Shown: positions 30,853-39,921 of the stretch, piece by piece
Layout of the letters: the number at the start of each line of letters is the position of its first letter
Numbering within the stretch: the first letter of the stretch is position 1
From: Aldehydirespirator sp965204415
GTDB taxonomy: Bacteria; Actinomycetota; Acidimicrobiia; Acidimicrobiales; Aldehydirespiratoraceae
Direction: 5' to 3'
Assembly: GCA_965204415.1 (NCBI GenBank)
Contig: CBDBEL010000002.1
Coordinates: forward strand, 124,001 to 188,000
DNA length: 64,000 bases
Program-made: the position numbers and the translations under genes
Notes under the pieces: generated by a model
Seen by the model: only the letters and a program-made list of their open reading frames with translations
Told to the model about the DNA's origin: nothing
Databases searched by the model: none

Positions 30853-33759
30853 TCACAGCCCTACCTCGGTAGGTGCGGACGGCGGGGCCTCGCGGTCCCG
30901 GGCCGACCCTCGGGCGTCGCTGCGCAGGATGGCCCGCTCGTCGGTGCCAAGGTAGCTGGCTATCACCATGGGATCCGATCGGACTTCGGCGGGGGCACCC
31001 TCTGCGATCACCCGGCCGGCTTCGAGGCAGTAGACGCGGTCGCTGATGGACATGATCAGCGGCATGTCGTGCTCGATTACCAGCATGGAGGTGGCCAGCT
31101 CTCGCTGGACAGCCACCAGTAGCTCTCCGAAGGCCTCGCTCTCGCGCTGGGCCAGGCCTGCGGTCGGCTCGTCCAGGCACAGCATCTTTGCGTCGAGCGC
31201 CATCAGGTCGGCCAACTCGACGATGCGTCGCGTGCCGGTCGACAGATCGACGATGAACTCGTGGGCATAGTGGCCCAGCCCGAAGAAGTCGATGAGGTCC
31301 TCCGCCTCGGCCCTGCGGCGCCGCGCCAGCCGCCGGGCCCCCGGCAGCGCCAGCGCGGTGCCGATGAAGGGAGTCCGGCCACGGGCTTCCAGCGCCACCT
31401 GGACCGTCTCCTGGACGGTCAGTTCCGGGAACAGCCGCGCCGTCTGGAAGGTCCGTCCCAGCCCGTGGCGGGCCCTGGCGGCCACGCTCAGCGACGAGAC
31501 GTCCCGTCCGAGCAGCTCGACCGTGCCCCGGGAGTCGACGTGGCCGCCGACCGCGTTCACGAACGTGGACTTGCCGGCCCCGTTGGTGCCGATCAGCCCG
31601 ACGATCTCGCCGTCCACCACGTGAAGGTCCACGTCCGAGACGGCCCGGATGCCGCCGAAGTTCACGGTGACGTCGCGGGTTTGCAGCACGACCCGTCCGC
31701 CTCCCGAACCGTCGCCTGTGCTCGGGCCGCTCTCGCTCGACAGCCGTGTCGCCAGTTGTCGCTCGGCGGGGTCCGTCGCCGGCTCGGCGACGGGCTGCGG
31801 CTCGGCTTCGGGCAGCCGTTTGAGCGCCCAGTTGTAGACCACCTTGCGGGCTGCGTAGCCGATCTGGGCGAACCCGCCGGGGAAGTACATCAGGATGATG
31901 AGCAGCCCGACGCTGGAGGTGAACAGCGGGACCAGTTCGTTGCCGGGAAAGAACGCGGGCAGCCCGATGACCCACAGGGCGCCGACGAGCGGGCCCGACA
32001 GCGAGCCGAGCCCGCCGATCACCAGCATGGCCACCAACTGCAGCGAGTCGTCGATCAGGTAGTAGCGCTCCGCGAAGGGAATGTTCTGGAACAGGCCACC
32101 CAGCAGGGCGCCGCCGAGGGCCGCGATCCCGCCTGCCAGCGCGAACGCCACCAGCTTCGACCGGGTCGGGCTGATGGTGTAGGCCGACGCCGCGTCGGGG
32201 TTGTCGCGCACCGCGATCGTGGACCGGCCGATCCCGCTGTTTCGCAGCCGGACCACCAACACTAACACCACGACCAGAACGGCCACGCAGAAGTAGTAGT
32301 AGGCCCGCTGGGTGCTCACGTCCAGGCCGAAGACGGTGCCCCGGCGGAACGACACCGAACCTGAGTTGCCGTCGCTGAGGATCGGCTGGCGATAGATGTA
32401 CTGCTGGGCCGCGATGGCGAGCATGAAGGTGATCACGGCCAGGTGAAGACCCCGCACCCGCAGCGCGCCCAGGCCCACCAGCACGGCCACCCCGGCCATG
32501 GCTGCGGCCGAGATCGCGATGGAGGCCAGGTAGGGGAGGCCGGGCGCCTCGAAATCGACGATCCAGACGTCCATCTCCAGGCCGCGGTTGAGCGCAGCCG
32601 CCAACAGCGCGCCCAGGCCCGCGAAGGCCATCTGGGCCAGTGACAGCTGTCCAGCCCAGCCAGTGATGACGGTGAGCGACAGCGCGCAGATCGCGTAGCA
32701 GACGATGCTGGCGTACAGCAGGTGGCGGCTGGGACGGGTCACGACCACGGGCAGGAGCACCGCGGCGGCCAGGATCAGGGGTCCCACGAGGCGCGGCATG
32801 TGGCGGATCCACCAGATCTGCCGGACCTGCTCCGGCGGTCGCCGCACCTTGGGGGCGAACGCGAAGCTGACGTCGTCGCTGCCGGAGCGGCTCTGCTGGT
32901 AGACGATAGCCACCACCACCACGAACCCGGCCAGGTCGAACAGTCCCAACTCCGTCAGGAAGTTGAACCTCAGCACCGCCTCGGCCACGCCGCTCAGCGC
33001 ACCGAAGGCGACGGCGCGCCCGAAGGACCGCTGGCCGGCCAGCACGAAGGCCAGCATGGCCCGGGCCATCGTGAGCATCCCGAGGTTGTCGAGGCCGGCG
33101 GGGCTTCCGACCTGTGCCGACAGGAGCATGATCGACACGGTCGACAGCAGCCCGGCGATGGTCCACACGAACGTCGACACCATCTTCGGGTTGACGCTCG
33201 ACAGCCGCGACAGTGACGGATTGTCGGCCGAGGCCTCGACGGCCCGGCCGAACGTGGTGCGCCGAAGCATCCAGCCCAGTGCCACGGCGCACACAGGGAC
33301 GACGATGAGGATGCTGAGCTGCGGTCCTGTGATCCGCAGGCCCAGCACATCCTCGAACACCCCCGACAGAGCGGTCGGATACTTGTTGCCCCTCATGTTG
33401 ATCTCGGGGTATGAGCCGCTGATCCCCTGGGCCAACTGCGCGACCCCGACAGTGGCCATGAGCATGATCACCCGGGGCGAATGGAACAGCCGCCGCACCA
33501 CCACAAGGTCGACGACCGTACCGAACAGGGTGCCGGTGGCGAGGCTCAGGGCCAGGGCCAGCCAGAACGGGAAGTGGTAGTTGAGCACCAGCAGCGCCAG
33601 CAGCGACGCGCCGACTAAGCCCATGTTTCCCACGGCAAGGTTCACGACTCGGGTCGAGCGATAGACCAGCACCAGGCCCATGGCCAGCAGGCCCGTCACC
33701 AGCCCGTTCACCAGCCCGTTGAAGACCAACTGTGAGGTGAGCCAAGCGGCGAGCAGCAT
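30853..33759 (-). CDS. LivH-LivM-LivG triple fusion (second transporter)
   Basis: 968 residues with the same layout as the protein at 15488: a LivH-type permease (about 1-300, YRSTRVVNLAVGNMGLVGASL), a LivM-type permease (about 330-630, VITGWAGQLSLAQMAFAGLG; loop GRSTIAVRDNPDAA), and a LivG ATPase (about 700-940) with Walker A GTNGAGKST, signature DLSTGTRRIVELA and Walker B LCLDEPTAGLAQ. The LSTGT signature is shared with the first set and differs from LSGGQ. Despite the shared layout, the permease sequences are quite divergent, so this is an old duplication or a separate acquisition, not a recent copy. It lies downstream of the MFS-LivF gene. Confidence 0.95.
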   Translation of the reverse strand: MLLAAWLTSQLVFNGLVNGLVTGLLAMGLVLVYRSTRVVNLAVGNMGLVGASLLALLVLNYHFPFWLALALSLATGTLFGTVVDLVVVRRLFHSPRVIMLMATVGVAQLAQGISGSYPEINMRGNKYPTALSGVFEDVLGLRITGPQLSILIVVPVCAVALGWMLRRTTFGRAVEASADNPSLSRLSSVNPKMVSTFVWTIAGLLSTVSIMLLSAQVGSPAGLDNLGMLTMARAMLAFVLAGQRSFGRAVAFGALSGVAEAVLRFNFLTELGLFDLAGFVVVVAIVYQQSRSGSDDVSFAFAPKVRRPPEQVRQIWWIRHMPRLVGPLILAAAVLLPVVVTRPSRHLLYASIVCYAICALSLTVITGWAGQLSLAQMAFAGLGALLAAALNRGLEMDVWIVDFEAPGLPYLASIAISAAAMAGVAVLVGLGALRVRGLHLAVITFMLAIAAQQYIYRQPILSDGNSGSVSFRRGTVFGLDVSTQRAYYYFCVAVLVVVLVLVVRLRNSGIGRSTIAVRDNPDAASAYTISPTRSKLVAFALAGGIAALGGALLGGLFQNIPFAERYYLIDDSLQLVAMLVIGGLGSLSGPLVGALWVIGLPAFFPGNELVPLFTSSVGLLIILMYFPGGFAQIGYAARKVVYNWALKRLPEAEPQPVAEPATDPAERQLATRLSSESGPSTGDGSGGGRVVLQTRDVTVNFGGIRAVSDVDLHVVDGEIVGLIGTNGAGKSTFVNAVGGHVDSRGTVELLGRDVSSLSVAARARHGLGRTFQTARLFPELTVQETVQVALEARGRTPFIGTALALPGARRLARRRRAEAEDLIDFFGLGHYAHEFIVDLSTGTRRIVELADLMALDAKMLCLDEPTAGLAQRESEAFGELLVAVQRELATSMLVIEHDMPLIMSISDRVYCLEAGRVIAEGAPAEVRSDPMVIASYLGTDERAILRSDARGSARDREAPPSAPTEVGL

Positions 33760-33794
33760 TCCTGCGACCTGTCAGCCGACGAGCTCCGGGCCGT

Positions 33795-35960
33795 CTACTC
33801 GTCGGTCCCGAGGAACACGGCCCGGGCGAGATCGGGCCGTTCGGCCAGTTCCGCGGCCGGTCCCTCGAAGCGCACCCGGCCCTTCTCCAGGAACACGGCG
33901 CGGTCGGCCACGGCCAGGGCCACGTTGAGCGACTGCTCGACGATGATCATGGTCTGCCCCGCGGCCCGCAGGCCGTCGATTGTCTCCAGCAGGGATTGCA
34001 CCGCGGCGGGGGCGAGGCCCAGTGACAGCTCATCGATGGCCAGAACCCGGGGCTCGTGCAGCATCACCCGGGCCAGGGCCAGCATCTGCTGCTGGCCGCC
34101 CGAGAGGCTGCCGGCCCGGCTGCCGGCCCGGTCCGCGAGCTGCGGGAACAGCTCCATCACCCGGTCGATGCGCCTGTTCACCTCCGCGGGGTCACCGCGA
34201 TAGCGGTACGCGCCCACGATCAGGTTGTCCCGGACGGTGAGGGTTCCGAACACCCCGGTGCCTCCGGGCAGCATCTCGATGCCGAGGCGGGCCCGGTGCT
34301 CGGGGGTGGCGAAGGTGATCGTGCGGCCGCCGAGTCGGACGACCCCGCGCTCGGGGGTCACCAGCCCGGTGATGACCTTGAGGATGGTGGACTTGCCCGC
34401 GCCGTTGGTGCCCAGAAGCGCCAGGGTCTCGCCCTCGCGCACCTCGAAGGAGGTGTCGAACAGGACCTGCAGGTCCCCGTAGCTGAAATCCACGCCGTTC
34501 ACCTGCAGGGCCGGGACCGAGGCCGGGTCGGAGGTCATGCGGCGGTGCTCGGCCATCTCCTCCCGCAGGTCGGACGCGGCCATCGCCAGGTCTCCCCTGA
34601 TGTGGCGCCCGCCCCGGTAGAGGGCTATCCCGCCGATGATGTTGGCCGGGATGGCCAGCACGAAGACCGCGGTGCGGTTGCTGAAGTCGTTGGTGAGCCA
34701 GGCCGACAGCAGCGATCCGCCGATGGCTCCGATCAGGAAGATGTACAGCGTTATGAGCGCCAGCCCCATACCCCGCAGCCGGTAGGGGACGATGCCCTGG
34801 ATCAACGGGATGACCATGCTGAACGCCGCCACGGCCAGCAGGCTGTGGACCACGCCCACCGCGGCGAAAGCGACGATGTCGGGCATCAGGAACTGGACCG
34901 GGGTCACTACCGCCATGGGCACGATGCATCTGCCGATCAGGCGCAGCGAGCTCGACGGGTCTCTCCGGTAGGCGCGGTCGAAATAGCGCCCCAGAAAGGG
35001 GAGCACGAGGATGCCGGCGAAGCCACCGATGGAGACGACCACCCCCCGCTGGAAGGCGTTGGCGCCGTACTGCTCCTCCATGAACAGGCTGGCCAGCGCC
35101 GGGACGGTGAAAAGGCTGAAGCCGAGCGCGGCGAAGCCCACCACCATCATCTTGAGGGTGCGGATCTTCATCAGCCGCGCGAAGGCGGCCTCGATCGACA
35201 CTGGGGCCGCCTCGGGGTCGACGAACACCTCGTCGACCACGTCCCGCTTCTCCCACTGGCCTCTCGCCGGTTCGGGGATCCTGAACGCCAGCAGCCCCAT
35301 GATCGCCACCGGCACGCCCAGGATGAAGAACGGCGTCCGCCATCCGTACTCGTGACCGACCCATCCCGCCGCGATCGGGCTGATGGCGGCCAGGGTCTTG
35401 CCCACCATCGAGTTGGTGGCCGCGATCCGCCCCCGCACCGAGATCGGGTAGGCGTCCGCGATGAGGGAGCCGTGAACCGGCAGCGTGTTGGCCTTGGAGA
35501 TGCCGGCCACGAAGCGGGTCCAGAAGAGCATGAACGCGCTCACCGCCAGACCCGAGAGGAACACCATGGCACTGAAGCTGAGGCTGGCGATGCCCACGAG
35601 GCGCGACCGCGAGAAGCGGTCGGCCAGGTAGCCCATCGGCACCGCGCCCAGCACGAAGAAGGCGGCGGAGGCCGATGTGATGAACACGATCGTCCCGTCG
35701 CTGACCCCGAACGTGTCGCGGATGTCGGGGGCTAGCACGGTGATGATTTCGCTCTCGAGCTCGTCGAGGCTGTTGATCAGCAGCAGCACGACGAACGTGA
35801 ACGCGCCGGCCTTCTTGAGCCCCTCCCTCAGGCTCGTCTGATCGACTCCGCCCACTCCAGGGAGGAGTTCGTCCGCTACGGCCTCGGCCTCGGCCGGCTC
35901 CTTGCGGCTGCGGTCGCTCTCGAGGACCGCAGCCGCAAGCGATGCCGGAGAGTCAGCCAA
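33795..35960 (-). CDS. MFS transporter fused to LivF-type ABC ATPase (second transporter)
   Basis: 721 residues. After an N-terminal acidic tail come ~12 helices of a major facilitator (MGYLADRFSRSRLVGI, motif A; ANTLPVHGSLIADAYPISVR), to about residue 450. A LivF-like ATPase follows (about 490-721): Walker A GTNGAGKST, signature SLSGGQQQMLALARVM, Walker B VLAIDELSLGLAP. The TTG start lies inside the stop region of the binding-protein gene (8-base overlap), so translation is coupled. It is the counterpart of 18892 but without a small protein after it. Confidence 0.93.
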   Translation of the reverse strand: MADSPASLAAAVLESDRSRKEPAEAEAVADELLPGVGGVDQTSLREGLKKAGAFTFVVLLLINSLDELESEIITVLAPDIRDTFGVSDGTIVFITSASAAFFVLGAVPMGYLADRFSRSRLVGIASLSFSAMVFLSGLAVSAFMLFWTRFVAGISKANTLPVHGSLIADAYPISVRGRIAATNSMVGKTLAAISPIAAGWVGHEYGWRTPFFILGVPVAIMGLLAFRIPEPARGQWEKRDVVDEVFVDPEAAPVSIEAAFARLMKIRTLKMMVVGFAALGFSLFTVPALASLFMEEQYGANAFQRGVVVSIGGFAGILVLPFLGRYFDRAYRRDPSSSLRLIGRCIVPMAVVTPVQFLMPDIVAFAAVGVVHSLLAVAAFSMVIPLIQGIVPYRLRGMGLALITLYIFLIGAIGGSLLSAWLTNDFSNRTAVFVLAIPANIIGGIALYRGGRHIRGDLAMAASDLREEMAEHRRMTSDPASVPALQVNGVDFSYGDLQVLFDTSFEVREGETLALLGTNGAGKSTILKVITGLVTPERGVVRLGGRTITFATPEHRARLGIEMLPGGTGVFGTLTVRDNLIVGAYRYRGDPAEVNRRIDRVMELFPQLADRAGSRAGSLSGGQQQMLALARVMLHEPRVLAIDELSLGLAPAAVQSLLETIDGLRAAGQTMIIVEQSLNVALAVADRAVFLEKGRVRFEGPAAELAERPDLARAVFLGTDE

Positions 35961-37449
35961 TGTTGACGAAGTCGCCCGCTACGAAGTCCCCGAGCTCGGA
36001 GTCCCAGCGGAAGAGGGTCACCACGTCGTTGGCGTCCCACTTGTCAGCGCCCAGCGACGCGAAAGGCAGTTCGGCGATCTCGTAGGAGCCCACCTGGGCC
36101 ATCGCGGCCGCGAAGCTCTCGGTGGTCAGGTCGGGTCCGGCCAGCTCAGCGATCTTGGCGAAGGTGCCGATCTGCTGGCACGACCGGGCGATGCGCTGGA
36201 GGTTGTCCAGATCGTCCTCCCCCGGGTAGAAGACCGCCTGCTCGTCGGGATGGTTCTGATTCCAGCGGTCGACGCAGGCCACCGTCGGACCGTGGCCCTG
36301 CTCGTAGATCAGCTCGACGGAGGGCACCGCCACCACCACGGTTCGGGCGACCTCGGCCTCGGTGGCGCCCGAGTCGAACCGCGACGCCGACAGGATCGTC
36401 GTGCGGTTGGTGGCCCAATCGACATCGAAGCCGGCCCGGTTGGCCGCGGCCAACGGGCGGTCGAGGCCGGCGGTGTCGAACACGAAGTCGATCCCGTCGG
36501 CGATCCATCTCTGGATCACGATGTCCAACTCGGCGGCGTCGGCGGCCTCGTCCTCTGTCGGAACGGCCGTGACCGTCGTCGAGGCGACGTCGTAGCCAAG
36601 AGCCGCCAGAGCCGCCACGATCAACTCGTTGCGGGCGTCGGAGTTGCCGAGAACGGCGATGGTCTTGCCATCGAGCGCACCGGTGGCCGCCACCGTGGTA
36701 GCCAGGGCTACGTCCATGCGCTCGGGCAGCGCGTTGCTGGTGATGATGGGCAGCACGGACCGGTCGGTCACGTTGCTGGTTATGTCGGACAGGTACCCGA
36801 CGAACGGGGTGTCGTTCACCTCGGCGTAGCACAGCGCAGAGTCCGAGGGCCTGACGAACCCGATGGCCGCGAAGACCTGCTCATCCTGGGTCAGCTTCAC
36901 GCATGACTCGTCATACGCGGTCGGGCTCAGCGGGTTGACCAGCTCGAACACGGGCTCGATCAGACGGCCGTTGACGCCACCGGCCTCGTTGACGGCATCG
37001 ATCGCCTCCTGGTACTGACCGACGTTGTCGCCCCAGTTGAGCAGGACACCGGCCACCTCGAACAGCAGCTCCTTGTCGATCAGCAGCACGCCGACCTTGA
37101 TCGAGTCCTCGGTGACGCCGCGGTAGCTCGCAGTCAGCGGGACTGGTTCGGGTTCGGGTGCCGGTTCCTCTGCTGGTGCCTCGGGCTCGTCAGCCGGCGC
37201 TTCGGGTTCCTCTGCTGGTGCCTCGGGCTCGTCAGCCGGCGCTTCGGGCTCTTCAGCGGGTGCTTCGGGCTCCTCGGCCGGTGCCTCGGGTTCGGGGTCG
37301 GGTGCCGCGCTGGGCTCCTCTGCGGGCGCCTCGGGTTGGCTTGCTGGCTCCTCATCGTCGTCGCCGCAGGCGGCTGCGACGATGGCGAACGCCAGCACCA
37401 CGGCCATCCACCTCCAGATCCTCTTGCGGTGCGTTTGTGACTCCCCCAT
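35953..37449 (-). CDS. Liv-type ABC transporter substrate-binding lipoprotein (second set)
   Basis: About 498 residues. The signal peptide ends in IVAAAC, followed by a long EAPAEEP-type acidic tether and a type I periplasmic-binding-protein fold starting YRGVTEDSIKVGVLLIDKE. Domain hallmarks include EAGGVNGRLIEPVFELVN and the central HxxDIVIQRW-like hinge region. It is directly upstream of, and overlaps, the MFS-LivF gene, so it is the dedicated receptor of the second transporter. ATG at 37449 (MGESQ) has GGGAGG four bases ahead; ATG at 37461 is an alternative that lacks a ribosome site. It is divergent from the cfa-like gene. Confidence 0.92.
   Translation of the reverse strand: MGESQTHRKRIWRWMAVVLAFAIVAAACGDDDEEPASQPEAPAEEPSAAPDPEPEAPAEEPEAPAEEPEAPADEPEAPAEEPEAPADEPEAPAEEPAPEPEPVPLTASYRGVTEDSIKVGVLLIDKELLFEVAGVLLNWGDNVGQYQEAIDAVNEAGGVNGRLIEPVFELVNPLSPTAYDESCVKLTQDEQVFAAIGFVRPSDSALCYAEVNDTPFVGYLSDITSNVTDRSVLPIITSNALPERMDVALATTVAATGALDGKTIAVLGNSDARNELIVAALAALGYDVASTTVTAVPTEDEAADAAELDIVIQRWIADGIDFVFDTAGLDRPLAAANRAGFDVDWATNRTTILSASRFDSGATEAEVARTVVVAVPSVELIYEQGHGPTVACVDRWNQNHPDEQAVFYPGEDDLDNLQRIARSCQQIGTFAKIAELAGPDLTTESFAAAMAQVGSYEIAELPFASLGADKWDANDVVTLFRWDSELGDFVAGDFVNIG
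37150..37315 (-). repeat. EAPAEEP/EAPADEP coding repeats
   Basis: A run of 21-base imperfect units such as GGTTCCTCTGCTGGTGCCTC encodes about eight EAP(A/D)EEP heptads in the tether of the second binding protein. The units alternate AEEP and ADEP, as expected for repeat-length slippage. Confidence 0.9.
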
Positions 37450-37514
37450 GTCTCCTCCCATCCATGTGAGTCCGCGGGCAGGTCGGTCCCTGCCGGCGGA
37501 TTGTCCGCGCCGCA

Positions 37515-37529
37515 GAATTTAGCACACTG
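37515..37529. promoter_or_regulatory. CAGTGTGCTAAATTC site upstream of the second binding protein
   Basis: Read on the minus strand, AAACAGTGTGCTAAATTC lies about 66 bases before the binding-protein ATG and about 100 bases before the divergent cfa-like gene. It matches the site at 21139 (AAACAGTATACTAAACTC) at 15 of 18 positions, although the inner palindrome is imperfect. This links the two transporter loci. Confidence 0.45.
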
Positions 37530-37631
37530 TTTTTTGGCCCACCGATTCGAGCCCGGCCGCGATGAGTGGGTCCCATCGATGCGGCATTGGTCTGTCGATG
37601 GCTGGGGCGGAGGCTACCTATCATCTACGTC

Positions 37632-38786
37632 GTGGCCGACCTCGACAGAGCCAGAGAACTGGGTCTCGAGATACTGCGCACGGCCGGGATCGAGGTCGGT
37701 GGCGACCGGCCCCAGGACATCGCCGTTCATGACGACCGCTTCTGGGCCCGGGTTCTGGCCGACCGCGAGCTCGGGCTCGGCGAGTCGTACCAGGACGGCT
37801 GGTGGGACGCCAACCAACTCGACGAGTTCATTGCCGAGGTGCAGACCCTCGACTTGCAGTCGCTGATCCGGCTCCGGCCCGCGCTCGCACTGCAGATCCT
37901 CGGAGCCCAGGCCCGCAACCGCCAGACGGTGCGGCGGGCCCGCCGGAACGCACGGGCCCACTACGACATCGGCAACGACCTTTACGAGCGGATGCTCGAC
38001 GAGCGGATGGTCTACTCGTGCGGGTACTGGCGCCGCGCCGCGGACCTCGACGAGGCCCAGGAGCATAAGCTGGAGCTGATCTGCCGCAAGCTGCACCTCG
38101 AGCCCGGCATGAGGCTGCTCGACATCGGTTGCGGCTGGGGCGGATTCGCCCGGTTCGCGGCGGCCGAGCACGGCGCAGTGGTCACCGGTGTGACGCCCGC
38201 GCAGGAGCAGGCCCGGCTGGCCCGGGAAGTCTGCGCCGGGCTGCCCGTCGACATCCGCGAGTGCGACTACCGGGACGTGCGGGGCCGCTTCGACCGCATC
38301 GTGTCGATCGGGATGATGGAGCATGTCGGCCCCCGCAACCTGAAGACGTTCTTCGGGCGGTGCGATGACCTTCTGGACGGCGACGGGATGATGCTGCACC
38401 ACACCATCGGCTCGCTGGTGTCGAAGAACCACACCGATCCGTGGTTCGACAAGTACATCTTCCCGGGAGGCGTGGTCCCGTCGCTGGCCCAGATCTCATC
38501 GGCCACCGAGAAGGACTGGGTGATCGAGGACGTCCACAACTTCGGCCCCTACTACGACCGCACGCTCATGGCCTGGCACCGCAATGTGACTGCGGCCTGG
38601 GACGACCTGCCCGCCTACGACGAGCGCTTCCGCCGCACGTGGGACTACTACCTGCTCAGCTCGGCTGGATCATTCCGGGCCCGGGCCCTGCAGCTCTGGC
38701 AGATCGTCTTCACCCGCAGCCGCCGCCGCTCCGACACCTACCACCGTCCTGCCACCACGGCCGGCAACGAACCGGAACTGCTCTGA
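37632..38786 (+). CDS. cfa: Cyclopropane-fatty-acyl-phospholipid synthase
   Basis: 384 residues, close to the E. coli enzyme's 382. It would transfer a methylene from S-adenosylmethionine to an unsaturated phospholipid acyl chain at the membrane surface. The N-terminal domain has LGLGESYQDGWWDANQLDEF; then RARRNARAHYDIGNDLYERML; the SAM motif LLDIGCGWGGFARFAA; and RIVSIGMMEHVGPRNLKTFF, containing the conserved Glu-His pair. GTG at 37632 gives an N-terminus matching the family; no ATG fits. It is an isolated gene, divergent from the second transporter set and convergent with the alcohol dehydrogenase gene. Confidence 0.93.
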   Translation: MADLDRARELGLEILRTAGIEVGGDRPQDIAVHDDRFWARVLADRELGLGESYQDGWWDANQLDEFIAEVQTLDLQSLIRLRPALALQILGAQARNRQTVRRARRNARAHYDIGNDLYERMLDERMVYSCGYWRRAADLDEAQEHKLELICRKLHLEPGMRLLDIGCGWGGFARFAAAEHGAVVTGVTPAQEQARLAREVCAGLPVDIRECDYRDVRGRFDRIVSIGMMEHVGPRNLKTFFGRCDDLLDGDGMMLHHTIGSLVSKNHTDPWFDKYIFPGGVVPSLAQISSATEKDWVIEDVHNFGPYYDRTLMAWHRNVTAAWDDLPAYDERFRRTWDYYLLSSAGSFRARALQLWQIVFTRSRRRSDTYHRPATTAGNEPELL

Positions 38787-38828
38787 CCCCGAGCCGTCCC
38801 AGCGCCCGGTCAAGTCCAGCTCAGCGGG

Positions 38829-39911
38829 TCACGGGCGGACCACCGCCTTGGTGGGGTACATGCCGTCGATCTCGTTGGCGATGGCCCGGATGCACAGCTC
38901 GGTGTCGTCGAGCCCGAAGGTGTGGCTGATCATCTCCTCGGGCTTGAACCCGGTCGATTCGATCAGCTCCATGGTGGCCCTGAGCGCCGGGCTGCCCGCA
39001 GTGAACGCCCCCTGCACCTTGATCTCCTTCCATACGAGGGCGTCGATCCCCACCGGCACCTGCCGGCCCCCGCTGAGGCCGGCCAGTACCAGAGTGCCCC
39101 GCTTGCGCAGCGCGGCGATCGACGGCTCCACCGCGGCCGGGCTGCCGCTCACGTCGACCACCACATCGGCCATGGCCCCGCCCGTCTCGTCGGTCACGAC
39201 CTCGACGACGTCGGTGCTGTCGACCTCGACGGTGCGGTCGGCGCCCCATTGCCGGGCCAGCGCCAGCCGGTCGGCGTCGGCCGCGGTGCCGGTCACGATG
39301 ATGCGGGCCGCCCCCGCAGCCCGGGCCGCCCACGTGCAGGCCAGGCCCTGCTGGCCCGGTCCCTGGATGAGCACGGTGTCGCCGAAGGTCACGCCGCCGT
39401 GCAGGATGGCCCACTGGTAGCCGTTGGCCATCACCGACCCGCACAGCACCGCGGCCTCGTCGCTCATGGCGTCGCCCACCCTGAACAGCTCGGCGTCGGG
39501 ATTGACGTACAGGTAGTCGGCCAGGCCGCCGAACAGGTAAGGCGGGTGCTCGGAGGTGGTGTTGCTGCCGTAGGAGGTGCGCTGCGGGCAGAACCGGGGG
39601 GCGCCTTCACGGCAGTCCCGGCAGTGACCGCAGCCCCGAGAGCCCTTGAGGATCACCCGGTCGCCCTCGGCCACGCCGTGGATGCGGGCCGCGGCCCGAC
39701 CCAGCCGCTCCACCCGGCCGAAGATCTCGTGACCCAGGATCACCGGGTAGGGCATGTCGATGCGACCCCGGAAGTACTTGACGTCGGTGCCGCACATCCC
39801 GCCCAGGCCGATACGGAGCAGGGCCCCGTCGTCGGCCACCTCCGGCACCGGGTACTCCCGGATCTCCAGGCGCTCGGGCCCCAGCAGCGTCGCGGCTCTC
39901 GCAGTGCTCAT
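38829..39911 (-). CDS. Zinc-dependent medium-chain alcohol dehydrogenase
   Basis: 360 residues. Catalytic zinc ligands are Cys40 (GMCGTDVKYF) and the His61-Glu62 pair (ILGHEIFGRV). The four-cysteine structural zinc loop is GCGHCRDCREGAPRFC. The Rossmann motif is GPGQQGLACTWAARAAG, slightly off the usual GxGxxG. It oxidises an alcohol or polyol with NAD(P)+. It lies ten bases downstream of the luciferase-like gene in the same orientation, so co-transcription is likely. Substrate unknown. Confidence 0.92.
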   Translation of the reverse strand: MSTARAATLLGPERLEIREYPVPEVADDGALLRIGLGGMCGTDVKYFRGRIDMPYPVILGHEIFGRVERLGRAAARIHGVAEGDRVILKGSRGCGHCRDCREGAPRFCPQRTSYGSNTTSEHPPYLFGGLADYLYVNPDAELFRVGDAMSDEAAVLCGSVMANGYQWAILHGGVTFGDTVLIQGPGQQGLACTWAARAAGAARIIVTGTAADADRLALARQWGADRTVEVDSTDVVEVVTDETGGAMADVVVDVSGSPAAVEPSIAALRKRGTLVLAGLSGGRQVPVGIDALVWKEIKVQGAFTAGSPALRATMELIESTGFKPEEMISHTFGLDDTELCIRAIANEIDGMYPTKAVVRP

Positions 39912-39921
39912 CGCTCGCCCT

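Noticed and set aside
30776..33745. A 989-residue open frame on the minus strand over the second LivHMG gene
   Set aside because: Arg/Pro/Gly-rich composition with no motif; it is the alternative frame of the real fusion gene, which has Walker and permease motifs.
37150..37315. A CRISPR-like array of short repeats
   Set aside because: The units are in-frame EAPAEEP codons without spacers, inside a lipoprotein tether.
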